From assembly GCF_002262885.1 (NCBI RefSeq), contig NZ_NKYF01000031.1:57527-121526 (forward strand): DNA of 64,000 nt. The letters are read 5' to 3'. Shown here one piece after another: positions 42,713-51,761 of the stretch. The position numbers and the translations under genes are program-made. The notes below the pieces were generated by a model. That model saw only the letters and a list, made by a program, of their open reading frames with translations, was not told where the DNA came from and searched no databases. Positions within the stretch are counted from its first letter, which is position 1. The number at the start of each line of letters is the position of its first letter. This stretch comes from Pseudonocardia sp. MH-G8. Its GTDB lineage: Bacteria > Actinomycetota > Actinomycetes > Mycobacteriales > Pseudonocardiaceae.

Positions 42713-42886
42713 GTAGTGGGGTGCTCCGGTGATGGATGGAATGGTGGTGCTGGGCAGGTGGTGTACGTCTTGTGACGTGGTGCTGTCACCCTTAGCTGGT
42801 GGGATGGTGCTCGTGAAGTGCGATGCGCTGCGTGGCCGGATCGAATCGCGCGACGTACCCGCGACGTGGACCACAACGCGGGTACC

Positions 42887-42916
42887 ATGCTACGCGCGGC
42901 CCGATCAGCAGGGCAA
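42887..42916 (-). promoter_or_regulatory. candidate rpsA promoter
   Basis: On the minus strand TTGCCC (42916-42911), 18-bp spacer, TAGCAT (42892-42887) fits a housekeeping sigma promoter. Transcription from it would give rpsA a leader of about 170 nt, room for the leader-based autoregulation known for S1 mRNAs in other bacteria. Confidence 0.45.
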
Positions 42917-42963
42917 TGCGGGTACCCCCTTCCCAACTGCGAGGATGCCCCGGTGATTCCCGC

Positions 42964-43794
42964 GTGAACGAGACCGCGAGCGCCGAGGAGCGGCTGGGTA
43001 CGGCAGGGGTGGCGCGCCGGCCCGTCGACGGGCCCGAATCGCAGCGGGCCAGCCGGCTGTGGTGGGACGCCGATGCCGACGACTACCTGGCCGAACACGG
43101 TCGCGACATCGGCGACGCCGACTTCGTCTGGTGCCCCGAGGGCCTGCGCGAGGCGGACGCCCGGCTGCTCGGTGAGGTCCGCGGCCGGCGCGTGCTGGAG
43201 GTCGGGGCCGGCTCGGCACCGTGTGCGCGGTGGCTACGGGCACAGGGCGCCCGGCCCGTGGCGCTCGACCTGTCCGGGGCGATGCTGCGCCACGCCGCCG
43301 CGCTCGGTGACGCCACCGGTCTGCCGGTCCCGCTCGTGCAGGCGGGCGCCGAGCACCTGCCGTTCGCCGACGCGACCTTCGACACCGCATGCTCCGCGTT
43401 CGGCGCCGTCCCTTTCGTCTCCGAGCCGGCGCGGGTCATGCGCGAGGTCGCCCGCGTGCTGCGGCCGGGCGGGCGGTGGGTGTTCGCCGTGAACCACCCC
43501 ATGCGCTGGATGTTCTCCGACGACCCGGGACCCGACGGCCTCACCGTCCAGCAGCCCTACTTCGACCGCACCCCGTACGTGGAGGTCGACGCGGCGGGCC
43601 ACGCCACCTACGTCGAGCACCACCGCACGATCGGCGACCGGGTCCGCGACGCCGTCGCGGCCGGGCTGGTCCTCGACGACGTCGTGGAACCGGAATGGCC
43701 GCAGGGCCGGGACACGGTGTGGGGCCAGTGGTCCCCGCTGCGCGGCGCCCTCTTCCCCGGCACCGCGATCTTCGTGACGCACAAGCCCCGCTAG
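42964..43794 (+). CDS. class I SAM-dependent methyltransferase
   Basis: 276 residues from a GTG at 42964. Rossmann motifs: VLEVGAGSAPCARWL (SAM loop), PVALDLSGAML, AGAEHLPFADATFDTACSAFG, VLRPGGRWVFAVNHP. The substrate is unknown. The N-terminus RLWWDADADDYLAEHG is typical of this actinobacterial subgroup of Methyltransf_11 proteins. Divergent from rpsA. Confidence 0.9.
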   Translation: MNETASAEERLGTAGVARRPVDGPESQRASRLWWDADADDYLAEHGRDIGDADFVWCPEGLREADARLLGEVRGRRVLEVGAGSAPCARWLRAQGARPVALDLSGAMLRHAAALGDATGLPVPLVQAGAEHLPFADATFDTACSAFGAVPFVSEPARVMREVARVLRPGGRWVFAVNHPMRWMFSDDPGPDGLTVQQPYFDRTPYVEVDAAGHATYVEHHRTIGDRVRDAVAAGLVLDDVVEPEWPQGRDTVWGQWSPLRGALFPGTAIFVTHKPR

Positions 43795-43840
43795 AGCGGC
43801 GGCCGGCGGGGATGTCGGCGGGGCGTGGTGGGATCGACGC

Positions 43841-44965
43841 GTGCGGGTGACCTGGCGGCAAGTGGTGCGGTGGCGGGCGCGGCGGCAGCTGCTGGTCGAG
43901 CCCGCGCCGGACGCGCTCGCCGTGGCGCGGCGGGTCTGCGGGCTGCACGCGCAGGTGGCCTCGTGCACGCCCCTGATCGCCGGTGTCCGCAGCACGGCCC
44001 CGCCCGAGCTGGACCGGGCGCTCTGGGCGGACCGGCGGCTGGTGCGCACCTGGGCGATGCGCGGCACGCTGCACCTGCTGCCGGCCGACGAGCTCGACCT
44101 GTGGGTCGGTGCGCTCACCGACAAGGAGTCGCGGCGCCGCTTCCCGCCGTCGTGGGAGCGCGAGCACGGCGTCACCGGGGCACAGCTGCACGCGATCACC
44201 GAGGCCGTCGGCGAGGTGCTCGGTGCGCAGCCGCTCACGCGCTCCGAGTTGGCCGCCGCGATCTGCGCGCGGCTGGGATCCCCCGCGCTCGCCGGACCGC
44301 TCTCCACGGGCTGGGGCGCGCTGCTCAAACCCGCCGCCTCGCGCGGCCTGCTGTGCTCGGGCCCCGCGGCCGACCGGGCGGTCACGTTCGTCGGGCCGGC
44401 GGCGTGGCTGGGCCGCCCGATCCGTCCCGTCGAGGCGGCCGCGGCCAACCGCGCCGTCCTGCTGCGTTTCCTCGCCGCCAACGGTCCCGCCACACCTGCC
44501 GACGTCGCGCGGTGGTGGGGCGAGCAGCCCGGCCCGGCCCGTCGCCGGGTCCGGGAGCACGCCGACGCGCTCACCGCCGTCGAGGTCGACGGCGAGCCCG
44601 GGTTCGTCGCCCGCGCCGAGGACGCCGACGAGCTCGCGGCCGTTCCCGACGCACCGGCCGGTGACGTCGTGCTGCTGCCCGGGTTCGACCCCTGGGTGCT
44701 CGCCCCGCTCTCGCACCGCAGGCGGGCGGTCCCCACCGAGCACACCGCCGAGGTGTCGCGCACCGCCGGTTGGATCTCCCCGGTGCTCGTCGTCGACGGC
44801 GCGGTGGCCGGCGTGTGGGAGCTCGAGCGCCGGGGCGACGAGCCGGTGGTCGCCGTGCGCCCGTTCGCCCCGCCGCGTCCCGCGGTCCGCGCCGCCGCGG
44901 AGGAGCACGCCGGGCGCTACGCCGCGCTCCTGGGCACGGCAGCGGTCCGGGTCGACTGGCGCTGA
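43841..44965 (+). CDS. HTH_42 (winged-helix, AlkZ/YcaQ-like) DNA-binding protein
   Basis: 374 residues. Matches the 'winged helix DNA-binding domain-containing protein' family related to DNA glycosylases AlkZ/YcaQ: RRVCGLHAQVAS, WADRRLVRTWAMRGTLHLLPADEL, FLAANGPATPADVARWWG, VLLPGFDPWVLAPLSHR. AlkZ enzymes use a Q-x-Q-type motif in the first region; here it reads L-H-A-Q, so glycosylase activity is uncertain. Stand-alone gene 46 bp after the methyltransferase. Confidence 0.82.
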   Translation: MRVTWRQVVRWRARRQLLVEPAPDALAVARRVCGLHAQVASCTPLIAGVRSTAPPELDRALWADRRLVRTWAMRGTLHLLPADELDLWVGALTDKESRRRFPPSWEREHGVTGAQLHAITEAVGEVLGAQPLTRSELAAAICARLGSPALAGPLSTGWGALLKPAASRGLLCSGPAADRAVTFVGPAAWLGRPIRPVEAAAANRAVLLRFLAANGPATPADVARWWGEQPGPARRRVREHADALTAVEVDGEPGFVARAEDADELAAVPDAPAGDVVLLPGFDPWVLAPLSHRRRAVPTEHTAEVSRTAGWISPVLVVDGAVAGVWELERRGDEPVVAVRPFAPPRPAVRAAAEEHAGRYAALLGTAAVRVDWR

Positions 44966-45119
44966 CCGCACGAGCAAGGCGTGCGCGGGCCCGCCGCCAC
45001 CCTCGGGATCGAGGAGTAGCAACATCACGAATGGGCTCCAAATCCGCCGCCGGTCGCCCGGGCCCCTCTAGGCTCCGCTGTCACCCTCGCCGAGCACTGC
45101 AGACCGGAGGTCCAGGTCG

Positions 45120-46406
45120 ATGACGAGCATCCGTAGGCGAACGGCCGTTGCCTTCTCGGCCGCCTTCCTCCTTGCCGCGGGTTGCGGCGGGGGAGGCGGA
45201 GACGGCGCGCCGGAGCCCGGTGCACCCGCCCCCACCGACACCGCCGCCGGGGGCGACGGCACCTTCCAACTCGGCTACGTGCTCCCGCAGACCGGCCAGC
45301 TGGCGTTCCTCGGACCACCCCAGATCGAGGCCACCCGGTACGCGCTCTCCGAGATCAACGCGGCCGGCGGTGTCCTCGGCGCGCAGGTGCCCGAGCCGGC
45401 GGCGGGCGACGAGTCCGACCAGGCCGCGGTGGCGCAGCAGTCCGCCGACCGCGTACTGGCCTCAGGGGTGGACGCGCTGATCGGCGCCGCCTCGTCCGGG
45501 CGGTCGCTCGACATCATCGACCGGGTCACCGGGGCGCAGGTCGTGCAGTGCTCCGGATCGAACACCGCGCCGACCTTCACCGACTACGAGGACGGCGGCT
45601 TTTACTTCCGCACGGCGCCCAGCGACGCGCTGCAGGGCCCGGTGATGGCCGAGACGATCGTCGCCGACGGCCGCAGCAACGTGGCCATCGTGGCGCGGGC
45701 CGACGACTACGGCGTCGGCCTGGCCGAGGCGACGGCGACCGCGCTGCAGGAGGCCGGGGCCACCGTCGCGCTCAACGAGTCCTACGACCCCAACGCCCAG
45801 AACTTCGACGCGCTCGTGCAGCAGGTGGCGGGCGCCCAGCCCGACGCCGTCGTCGTGATCTCCTTCGAGGAGGGCACGCAGATCCTGCAGGGCCTGCTCG
45901 AGGCCGGGCTGGGCCCGGACACGGTGGGCGTGTACGGCTCGGACGGCCTGCGCAGCGAGGAGCTCCCCTCGCTCGTCGCACCCGGCGACCCGGCCGCGCT
46001 GGCCGGGATGAAGGGCACGGCGCCGGCCTCGGAGGAGAACGCCGAGTTCCTGTCCGGACTGCGCGCCTTCGCCCCTGACCTGGTGGAGACGCAGTACGCC
46101 CCGCAGGTGTTCGACTGCGTGAACGTCGTCGCGCTCGCCGCCGAGGCGGCCGGGAGCGACGCGCCGAGCGCGATCGCGGGCGAGATGGTCGGGGTCACGC
46201 GCGACGGCACCGCATGCTCGTCGTTCGCCGAGTGCAAGGAGCTGCTCGCCGCCGGCGAGGACATCGACTACCAGGGCGCCAGCGGGCCGCTGGACTTCGT
46301 CCCGGCGGGCGAGCCCGGCACCGCGTCGATCGAGGTCTACGGCTTCGACGCCGCGGGAGCCCTGTCCACCTTGAACGTCGTGCAGTCCGAGCCCCTCGAC
46401 GGGTGA
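45120..46406 (+). CDS. branched-chain amino acid-type ABC substrate-binding lipoprotein
   Basis: 428 residues. Lipoprotein signal with lipobox LLAAGCGGG, then a Peripla_BP_6 fold (LGYVLPQTGQLAFLGPPQIEATRYALSEIN, VIVARADDYGVG-like strand, PDAVVVISFEEGTQILQGLLEAGL). It is convergent with, not cotranscribed with, the livFGMH cluster just downstream, yet is the obvious ligand-binding partner. Confidence 0.9.
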   Translation: MTSIRRRTAVAFSAAFLLAAGCGGGGGDGAPEPGAPAPTDTAAGGDGTFQLGYVLPQTGQLAFLGPPQIEATRYALSEINAAGGVLGAQVPEPAAGDESDQAAVAQQSADRVLASGVDALIGAASSGRSLDIIDRVTGAQVVQCSGSNTAPTFTDYEDGGFYFRTAPSDALQGPVMAETIVADGRSNVAIVARADDYGVGLAEATATALQEAGATVALNESYDPNAQNFDALVQQVAGAQPDAVVVISFEEGTQILQGLLEAGLGPDTVGVYGSDGLRSEELPSLVAPGDPAALAGMKGTAPASEENAEFLSGLRAFAPDLVETQYAPQVFDCVNVVALAAEAAGSDAPSAIAGEMVGVTRDGTACSSFAECKELLAAGEDIDYQGASGPLDFVPAGEPGTASIEVYGFDAAGALSTLNVVQSEPLDG

Positions 46407-46415
46407 GTCCCGCCC

Positions 46416-46449
46416 GACCGGATCCGCGCCGCCCGGCGCGGGTCCGGTC
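46416..46449. terminator. bidirectional terminator between binding protein and livF
   Basis: GACCGGATCCGCGCC (46416-46430), GCCC loop, GGCGCGGGTCCGGTC (46435-46449): 14 of 15 bases pair. It lies between convergent genes and runs into the livF stop codon, so it can serve both directions. Confidence 0.78.
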
Positions 46450-47191
46450 AGCGGGCCTTCGCCAGGGTGCCCAGGTAGCTCTCCACCACGGCCTCGTCGT
46501 GCAGCAGCGCACGCCCCGTGCCGGTGTGGGCGTTGCGGCCCTGGTCGAGCACGTACCCGCGGTGCGCGAGCTCGAGGCAACGGCGCGCGTTCTGCTCGAC
46601 CATCACCATGGACACGCCGGCCTCGTTGATGGTGCGGATGCGCTCGAACGCATCGTCCTGCGCCATCGGGGACAGGCCCGCCGACGGCTCGTCGAGCAGG
46701 AGCACGGACGGCTCCATCATCAGCGCGCGTCCCATCGCCACGACCTGGCGCTCGCCGCCCGACAGCGACCCGGCCTGCTGGCGGCGGCGGTCGGCGAGCA
46801 GCGGGAAGAGCTCGGCGACCGCGCGCATCCGGGCGGCGAAGAGTTTCGGCCGCTGGTAGATCCCCATCTGGAGGTTCTCCTCCACGGTGAGGGAGCTGAA
46901 CACGTTGCGGGACTGCGGCACGTATCCGATGCCCAGCGACACCAGCTCGTGCGGGCGGCGGCCGCTGATCTCGGTGCCGCGCAGCCGGATGGAGCCCGAC
47001 CGCACCGGCAGCAGCCCGAAGACCGCCTTGAGCAGCGTCGACTTGCCCGCGCCGTTCGGGCCGATCACGCCCACGATCTCGCCGTCGGCCAGCTGCAGGT
47101 CGCAGCCGTTCAGGATGTTCACCTCGGGCAGGTACCCCGCGACCACCGATTCGGCGACGAGCAGCGGTTCGTCTGCTCCCACTGCGCTCAC
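46448..47191 (-). CDS. livF: branched-chain amino acid ABC transporter ATPase LivF (cluster 1)
   Basis: 247 residues: Walker A GPNGAGKST, Q-loop YVPQSRNVF, signature LSGGERQ, Walker B VLLLDEPSAGLSP, and MVEQNARRCLELAHRGYVLDQG typical of LivF rather than LivG. Last gene of a livH-M-G-F operon. Confidence 0.93.
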   Translation of the reverse strand: MSAVGADEPLLVAESVVAGYLPEVNILNGCDLQLADGEIVGVIGPNGAGKSTLLKAVFGLLPVRSGSIRLRGTEISGRRPHELVSLGIGYVPQSRNVFSSLTVEENLQMGIYQRPKLFAARMRAVAELFPLLADRRRQQAGSLSGGERQVVAMGRALMMEPSVLLLDEPSAGLSPMAQDDAFERIRTINEAGVSMVMVEQNARRCLELAHRGYVLDQGRNAHTGTGRALLHDEAVVESYLGTLAKAR

Positions 47192-47201
47192 GATCCCTCC
47201 C

Positions 47202-48038
47202 TCACTCTCCCTCTCGGAAGCCCGGCTCGTCGTGCGTGGAGCCGAGGTAGGCGTCGATGACGTCGGGATTGCCCACGATGCTCGCCGGCGTGCCCTCGGC
47301 GATGACGCGGCCCTGCGCCATGCACACCACCCAGTCGCTGATCTCCATCACCACGTCCATGTCGTGCTCGACGAACAGGACGGTGCACCCGGAGCGGCGC
47401 AACCCGTCGATGTGCCCGAGGAGGTCCTGGCGCAGCGCCGGGTTCACCCCGGCCATCGGCTCGTCGAGCAGCACCAGCGCGGGGTCGACCATCAGCGCCC
47501 GCGCCATCTCCAGCAGCTTGCGCTGTCCTCCGGACAGGTAGCCCGCGTACTCGTCGCGGCGCGTGTGCAGCAGGAAGCGCTCGAGCAGGGCGTCGGCCCG
47601 CTTCTCGATCTCCGCCTCCTGGCCGCCCCACAGCGGGCGCAGCAGCGCGGGCAGCAGCCGCTCCCCCCGCTGCCCGGTGGCCGCGAGCTTCATGTTCTCC
47701 AGCACGGTCAGGCGCGCCAGCACCCGCGTGAGCTGGAACGTGCGGACCATCCCGCGCCGGGCGAGGCGGTGCGCGGGAAGGGTGGTGACGTCCTGACCGT
47801 CGAACGTCCAGCGCCCCGCGCTCGGCCGGTCGAACCCGGTGAGCAGGTTGAACAGGGTGGTCTTGCCCGCACCGTTGGGGCCGATCAGCCCGGTGACCAC
47901 ACCGCGCTGCACCTCCAGGTGCTCGACGTCCACCGCGCGCATCCCGCCGAAGTCCCGGCGCACCCCGTCGACGACGAGCAGCGGGTCCGGCTTGGCGGAT
48001 CCGGGCTCGGCCGCAACGTCCTTCAGCGGGCTCGTCAT
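47202..48038 (-). CDS. livG: branched-chain amino acid ABC transporter ATPase LivG (cluster 1)
   Basis: 278 residues from ATG 48038, overlapping the livM stop (ATGA). Walker A GPNGAGKTT, LSGGQRK, LVLLDEPMAGVNPAL, and the LivG-specific MVRTFQLTRVL and LFVEHDMDVVMEISD. A 30-residue extension precedes the nucleotide-binding domain. Confidence 0.93.
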   Translation of the reverse strand: MTSPLKDVAAEPGSAKPDPLLVVDGVRRDFGGMRAVDVEHLEVQRGVVTGLIGPNGAGKTTLFNLLTGFDRPSAGRWTFDGQDVTTLPAHRLARRGMVRTFQLTRVLARLTVLENMKLAATGQRGERLLPALLRPLWGGQEAEIEKRADALLERFLLHTRRDEYAGYLSGGQRKLLEMARALMVDPALVLLDEPMAGVNPALRQDLLGHIDGLRRSGCTVLFVEHDMDVVMEISDWVVCMAQGRVIAEGTPASIVGNPDVIDAYLGSTHDEPGFREGE

Positions 48039-49090
48039 CGGGCCTCCTCCTCCGCCCCGGCCCGGGCGCGGCGGCGCCGCCGCCGGCCCGGCATCCCGCC
48101 GGCACCTGCCTCGAGCCGCATCTGCTCGGCGTTCCCGCGGACGCCCTGCGGCCGGTACACGAGCAGCAGCATCAGCAGCAGGCCCACCAGCGCGAACCGC
48201 AGCGCGCCGACGTCGGACGCCGAGACGACCTCGGGGAGGTATCCGGCGCCCACCGCCTGCCGCAGCGCGCTGTCGGCGAACGACAGCAGGAACCAGAAGA
48301 CCACCGAGCCGAGCACGGGGCCCAGCACCGTGCCTGCGCCGCCCAGGATGAGCAGCGCGTACATGTTGAACGTGACCTCGGGGTTGAACGTGTTGGGCGA
48401 CACGGCCTGCGCGTCGACCGCCAGCAGCATGCCCGCGAGCGCGCCGATCGCACCGCCGAGCACCAGACTCTGCATCTTGTAGCCGTAGACGTCCTTGCCG
48501 AGGCTCCGCGCGGCGTCCTCGTCCTCCCGCACGGCGCGCAGCACGCGCCCCCACGGGCTCCGGACCAGCAGGAACACCCCCGCCGTCACCACCGCGACCC
48601 CGCCCCACCCGACGAGCATCACCCACAGGTCCCGCTCGGAGAAGGTCAGCACGCCGATCCCGTAGCTCCCGGACGGCACGGGGTTGGCGGCGTAGAACGG
48701 GTTGGCGAACTGCTGCAGGCCGAACACCCCGCCGGTCAGTGGCGCCGCGAAGCCGGCGTTGAACACGATCCGCAGCACCTCCCCCGCGGCGATCGTGGCG
48801 ATCGCGAGGTAGTCGGCGCGCAGCCGCAGCGTCGGGATGCCGAGCAGGAGCGCCAGCACGACGGACGCCGCGAGGCCGACCAGCACGCCGAGCCACAGCG
48901 GCCCGCCGAACACCGACACGGTGATCGCGACGCCGTAGGCCCCGACGAGCATGAACCCGACCTGCCCGAAGTTGAGCAGCCCGGTGTAGCCGAAGTGCAG
49001 GTTCAGGCCGAGCGCGGCGAGCGCGTAGATCGCGGCGACCGGGCCGAACGCGCCGCGCCCGGCGTCGGCGAGGATGACGAGGAGGTCCAT
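48035..49090 (-). CDS. livM: branched-chain amino acid ABC transporter permease LivM (cluster 1)
   Basis: 351 residues, about ten membrane helices. LivM signatures: LNLHFGYTGLLNFGQVGFMLVGAYG, LRADYLAIATIAAGEVLRI, WGRVLRAVREDEDAARSLGKDV. The C-terminus carries an unusual cluster of six arginines (GRRRRRRARAG) inside the cytoplasm. Translationally coupled to livG. Confidence 0.93.
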   Translation of the reverse strand: MDLLVILADAGRGAFGPVAAIYALAALGLNLHFGYTGLLNFGQVGFMLVGAYGVAITVSVFGGPLWLGVLVGLAASVVLALLLGIPTLRLRADYLAIATIAAGEVLRIVFNAGFAAPLTGGVFGLQQFANPFYAANPVPSGSYGIGVLTFSERDLWVMLVGWGGVAVVTAGVFLLVRSPWGRVLRAVREDEDAARSLGKDVYGYKMQSLVLGGAIGALAGMLLAVDAQAVSPNTFNPEVTFNMYALLILGGAGTVLGPVLGSVVFWFLLSFADSALRQAVGAGYLPEVVSASDVGALRFALVGLLLMLLLVYRPQGVRGNAEQMRLEAGAGGMPGRRRRRRARAGAEEEAR

Positions 49091-49100
49091 CGCGCCCTAC

Positions 49101-50414
49101 CTATCCGATCCGCTGGGCTCGGCCGAAGATGCCCTGCGGCCGCACCAGCAGGACGAGGATGAGCACCCCGAGCGCCCAGGCGTTCTGCAGCTCGACCGGG
49201 AACCACGCCGTCGAGAGCTGGGCCACGAGGCCGACCAGCAGACCGCCGGCCATCGCCCCGAACGCGCTGCCGAGGCCGCCGAGGATCACCGCGGCGAACA
49301 TCAGGAGCAGCAGCCGGAAACCCATGTCCCACGCCACGATCTCGGAGAGGCCGAAGAGGACGCCGCCGAGGGCGGCCAGCCCGCCGCCGAGCGTCCAGAC
49401 GTACAGCGTGACCCGGCCGACGTCGACCCCGGAGGCCTCGGCCAGGTCACGGTCGTCCGAGACCGCCCGCATCGCCCTGCCGATACGGGTGCGCAGCAGC
49501 ATGAAACCGGTGGCCACCAGCACGAGCAGGGCGAGCACGGTGATCACCAGGTCCCGCGGGGTGATCGAGACCGGCCCGAGGACCAGCGCCTCCTGGATGG
49601 TGTAGCCCGGGTAGGGCTGGGGCCGGGAACCGAAGAGCACCAGCACGAGGTTGCGCAGGACCAGCGACAACCCGATCGAGATGATGAACAGCTGGATGCG
49701 GCCGGTGCCGCGGGTCCGCAGCGGCCGCCACAGCCCGCGCTCGAGCGCGGCGCCGAGCAGCGCACCGACCACGATCGCGATGAGCACGGCCGTGATCAGC
49801 CCCGTGCCCGGCCCGATCACGCCCGCGTTGACGACGAACGCCGTGACCGCTCCGATGGTCACGAGCTCGCCGTGCGCGAAGTTGATCAGGCCGGTGGTCC
49901 CGAAGATCAGCGACAGGCCGATCGCGGTGATCGCGATGATCGCCCCGAACTTGATGCCCGCAACGGTGAGCTGCGCCAGCACCGCGCCGAACCCCGGTCC
50001 CGGAGCGGGCGCGGGCGGCGGGGCCGGTCCGCCGTCGACGGGTGCCTCCCCCGCTGCCACCAGCGGGAACAGCACGGTGCGCTGCTGACCGGGCCGGATG
50101 GTGACGCCGGGCAGCGTGCCCGCCTCGGCCTCGCGCAGGACGATCCCGTCGGGGAGCGTCGCGGCGTCGAGGACGACGTCGTAGTTGCCCGGGGCCGGCA
50201 CGGGCACCTGCCACGTCCCGTCCGCGGCCGAGACGGCAATCCCGACCTCGGCGCCGCCCTGCTGGACGGTGATCGTCACGCCCGCCACCGGCTCCCGGTC
50301 GGGGCCGCGCAACGTGCCCCCGACCGCCTCGCCGTCCTGGGCCGCCGCGAGGCCGGTGCCGAGCGACATGGCAGCGAACACGAGCAGCAGCAGGGCCACC
50401 ACACGTCTGCGCAC
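49101..50414 (-). CDS. livH: LivH permease with an N-terminal secreted carboxypeptidase-regulatory-like domain (cluster 1)
   Basis: 437 residues from a GTG at 50414 with GGAGG just upstream. Residues 1-26 are a signal peptide (VVALLLLVFAAMSLGTGLAAA). Residues ~30-120 are a CarboxypepD_reg/SpaA-like beta-sandwich (VGGTLRGPDREPVAGVTITV, DGTWQVPVPAPGNYDVVLD). A Pro/Ala linker leads into an ordinary LivH permease (LSLIFGTTGLINFAHGELVTIGA, GRAMRAVSDDRDLAEASGVDV). A usual LivH has only ~290 residues, so this one has an extracytoplasmic extra domain of ~150 residues. Confidence 0.9.
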   Translation of the reverse strand: MRRRVVALLLLVFAAMSLGTGLAAAQDGEAVGGTLRGPDREPVAGVTITVQQGGAEVGIAVSAADGTWQVPVPAPGNYDVVLDAATLPDGIVLREAEAGTLPGVTIRPGQQRTVLFPLVAAGEAPVDGGPAPPPAPAPGPGFGAVLAQLTVAGIKFGAIIAITAIGLSLIFGTTGLINFAHGELVTIGAVTAFVVNAGVIGPGTGLITAVLIAIVVGALLGAALERGLWRPLRTRGTGRIQLFIISIGLSLVLRNLVLVLFGSRPQPYPGYTIQEALVLGPVSITPRDLVITVLALLVLVATGFMLLRTRIGRAMRAVSDDRDLAEASGVDVGRVTLYVWTLGGGLAALGGVLFGLSEIVAWDMGFRLLLLMFAAVILGGLGSAFGAMAGGLLVGLVAQLSTAWFPVELQNAWALGVLILVLLVRPQGIFGRAQRIG

Positions 50415-50582
50415 TCGACCTCCTGTATCGCCCGGTAGTGGCAACGGCGCGCAACCATAGCCCGGACGGGTTCTTCCGGGAGGCGTCCGCTGCCCAATCG
50501 TGCACTCGCCGTGATGCATTCGGGTCACCGCGGCTGCGGGCCCGCTGCAGGGGACGGGGCAGCCGGACCTAATGTTCCGCCC

Positions 50583-51008
50583 GTGCCGATCGATCCTGCC
50601 GACCTGCCGTCCTTCGCCCGCCCCGAGCAGCTCGCCGACCGGATGGGCGTCGAACTGCTGAAGCTGACCCTCGACGAGGTGATCGGCACGCTCCCGGTGG
50701 CCGGCAACCGGCAGCCCTTCGGCCTGCTGCACGGCGGGGCCAACGCGGTGCTCGCCGAGACCCTCGGCTCCACGCTGTCGGCGCTGCACGCGCTCCCCGA
50801 CCGCTTCCCGGTGGGGCTCGAGCTCGCCTGCACCCACCACCGCTCCGCCACGTCCGGTCTGGTCACCGGGGTCGCCCGCCCGATCCACGTCGGCCGCAGC
50901 ACGTCGACCACCGAGATCGTGATCACCGACGCCGACGGCAGGCGCACCTGCACCGCGAAGCTCACCTGCCTGCACCGCGACACCGAACCCGGCCCGCCGC
51001 GCGGCTGA
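50583..51008 (+). CDS. PaaI-type hotdog thioesterase
   Basis: 141 residues from a GTG at 50583. Hotdog fold with FGLLHGGANAVLAETLGSTLSAL (catalytic region), GLELACTHHRSATSGLVTG and RSTSTTEIVITDADGRRTCTAKLTC. It hydrolyses acyl- or aroyl-CoA thioesters. It lies between the two liv clusters and is convergent with the second. Confidence 0.88.
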   Translation: MPIDPADLPSFARPEQLADRMGVELLKLTLDEVIGTLPVAGNRQPFGLLHGGANAVLAETLGSTLSALHALPDRFPVGLELACTHHRSATSGLVTGVARPIHVGRSTSTTEIVITDADGRRTCTAKLTCLHRDTEPGPPRG

Positions 51009-51038
51009 CGGGCCGGCCGGCCCTCCCCCGCACCCCGC

Positions 51039-51761
51039 TCAGCTCGCGACACCCTCGCCGAGGTACGCCTCCTGCACGCGCGGGTCGGCGAGCAGCTCGC
51101 GGCCGGAGCCCGAGAGGGTCGTGCGCCCGAGGTCGATGACATACGCGTGGTCGGACAGCGAGAGCGCGGCGAGCGCGTTCTGCTCCACGAGCAGCACGGT
51201 GGTGCCCTCGTCGCGCAGCTCGCGCACGGTGTCGAGGATCTTCTGCGTCATGATCGGCGAGAGGCCCATCGACGGTTCGTCGAGCATGAGCAGCTTCGGG
51301 CGCGACATCAGGGCCCGCCCGATCGCGAGCATCTGCTGCTCGCCACCGGAGAACAGGCCCGCCTTGTTGCGCCGCCGCTCGCCGAGCACCGGGAACAGCG
51401 TGTAGATCTTGTCCAGGTCCGCCACGATGCCGGGCTCGTCGTGGCGGGTGTAGGCGCCCAGGCGCAGGTTCTCCTCCACCGTCATGCGGGCGAACAGCCG
51501 CCGCCCCTCCGGGGAGTGCGCCACACCGCGGGCGAGGATCTCGTGGGCGGGCAACCGGTGCACCGGCTCACCGTCCAGCAGGATCTCCCCCGACACCGGA
51601 CGCAGCAGTCCGGAGATCGTGCGCAGCGTGGTGGTCTTCCCCGCGCCGTTGCTGCCGATGAGGCTGACGATCTGACCCTGCTCGACGGTGAAGCTCACGC
51701 CGCGCACGGCCTGGATCGCCCCGTAGGCGACGGTGAGGTCGCGGACCTCGAGGAAACTCAT
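51039..51761 (-). CDS. livF: branched-chain amino acid ABC transporter ATPase LivF (cluster 2)
   Basis: 240 residues: Walker A GSNGAGKTT (note S in place of P), signature FSGGEQQ, LLMLDEPSMGLSPI, LLVEQNALAALSLSDHAYVIDLG. The last gene of a livK-H-M-G-F operon; its ATG overlaps the livG stop (ATGA). Confidence 0.93.
   Translation of the reverse strand: MSFLEVRDLTVAYGAIQAVRGVSFTVEQGQIVSLIGSNGAGKTTTLRTISGLLRPVSGEILLDGEPVHRLPAHEILARGVAHSPEGRRLFARMTVEENLRLGAYTRHDEPGIVADLDKIYTLFPVLGERRRNKAGLFSGGEQQMLAIGRALMSRPKLLMLDEPSMGLSPIMTQKILDTVRELRDEGTTVLLVEQNALAALSLSDHAYVIDLGRTTLSGSGRELLADPRVQEAYLGEGVAS

Noticed and set aside
41156..42775. 539-codon plus-strand frame across rpsA
   Set aside because: Antisense shadow of rpsA, which is unmistakable.
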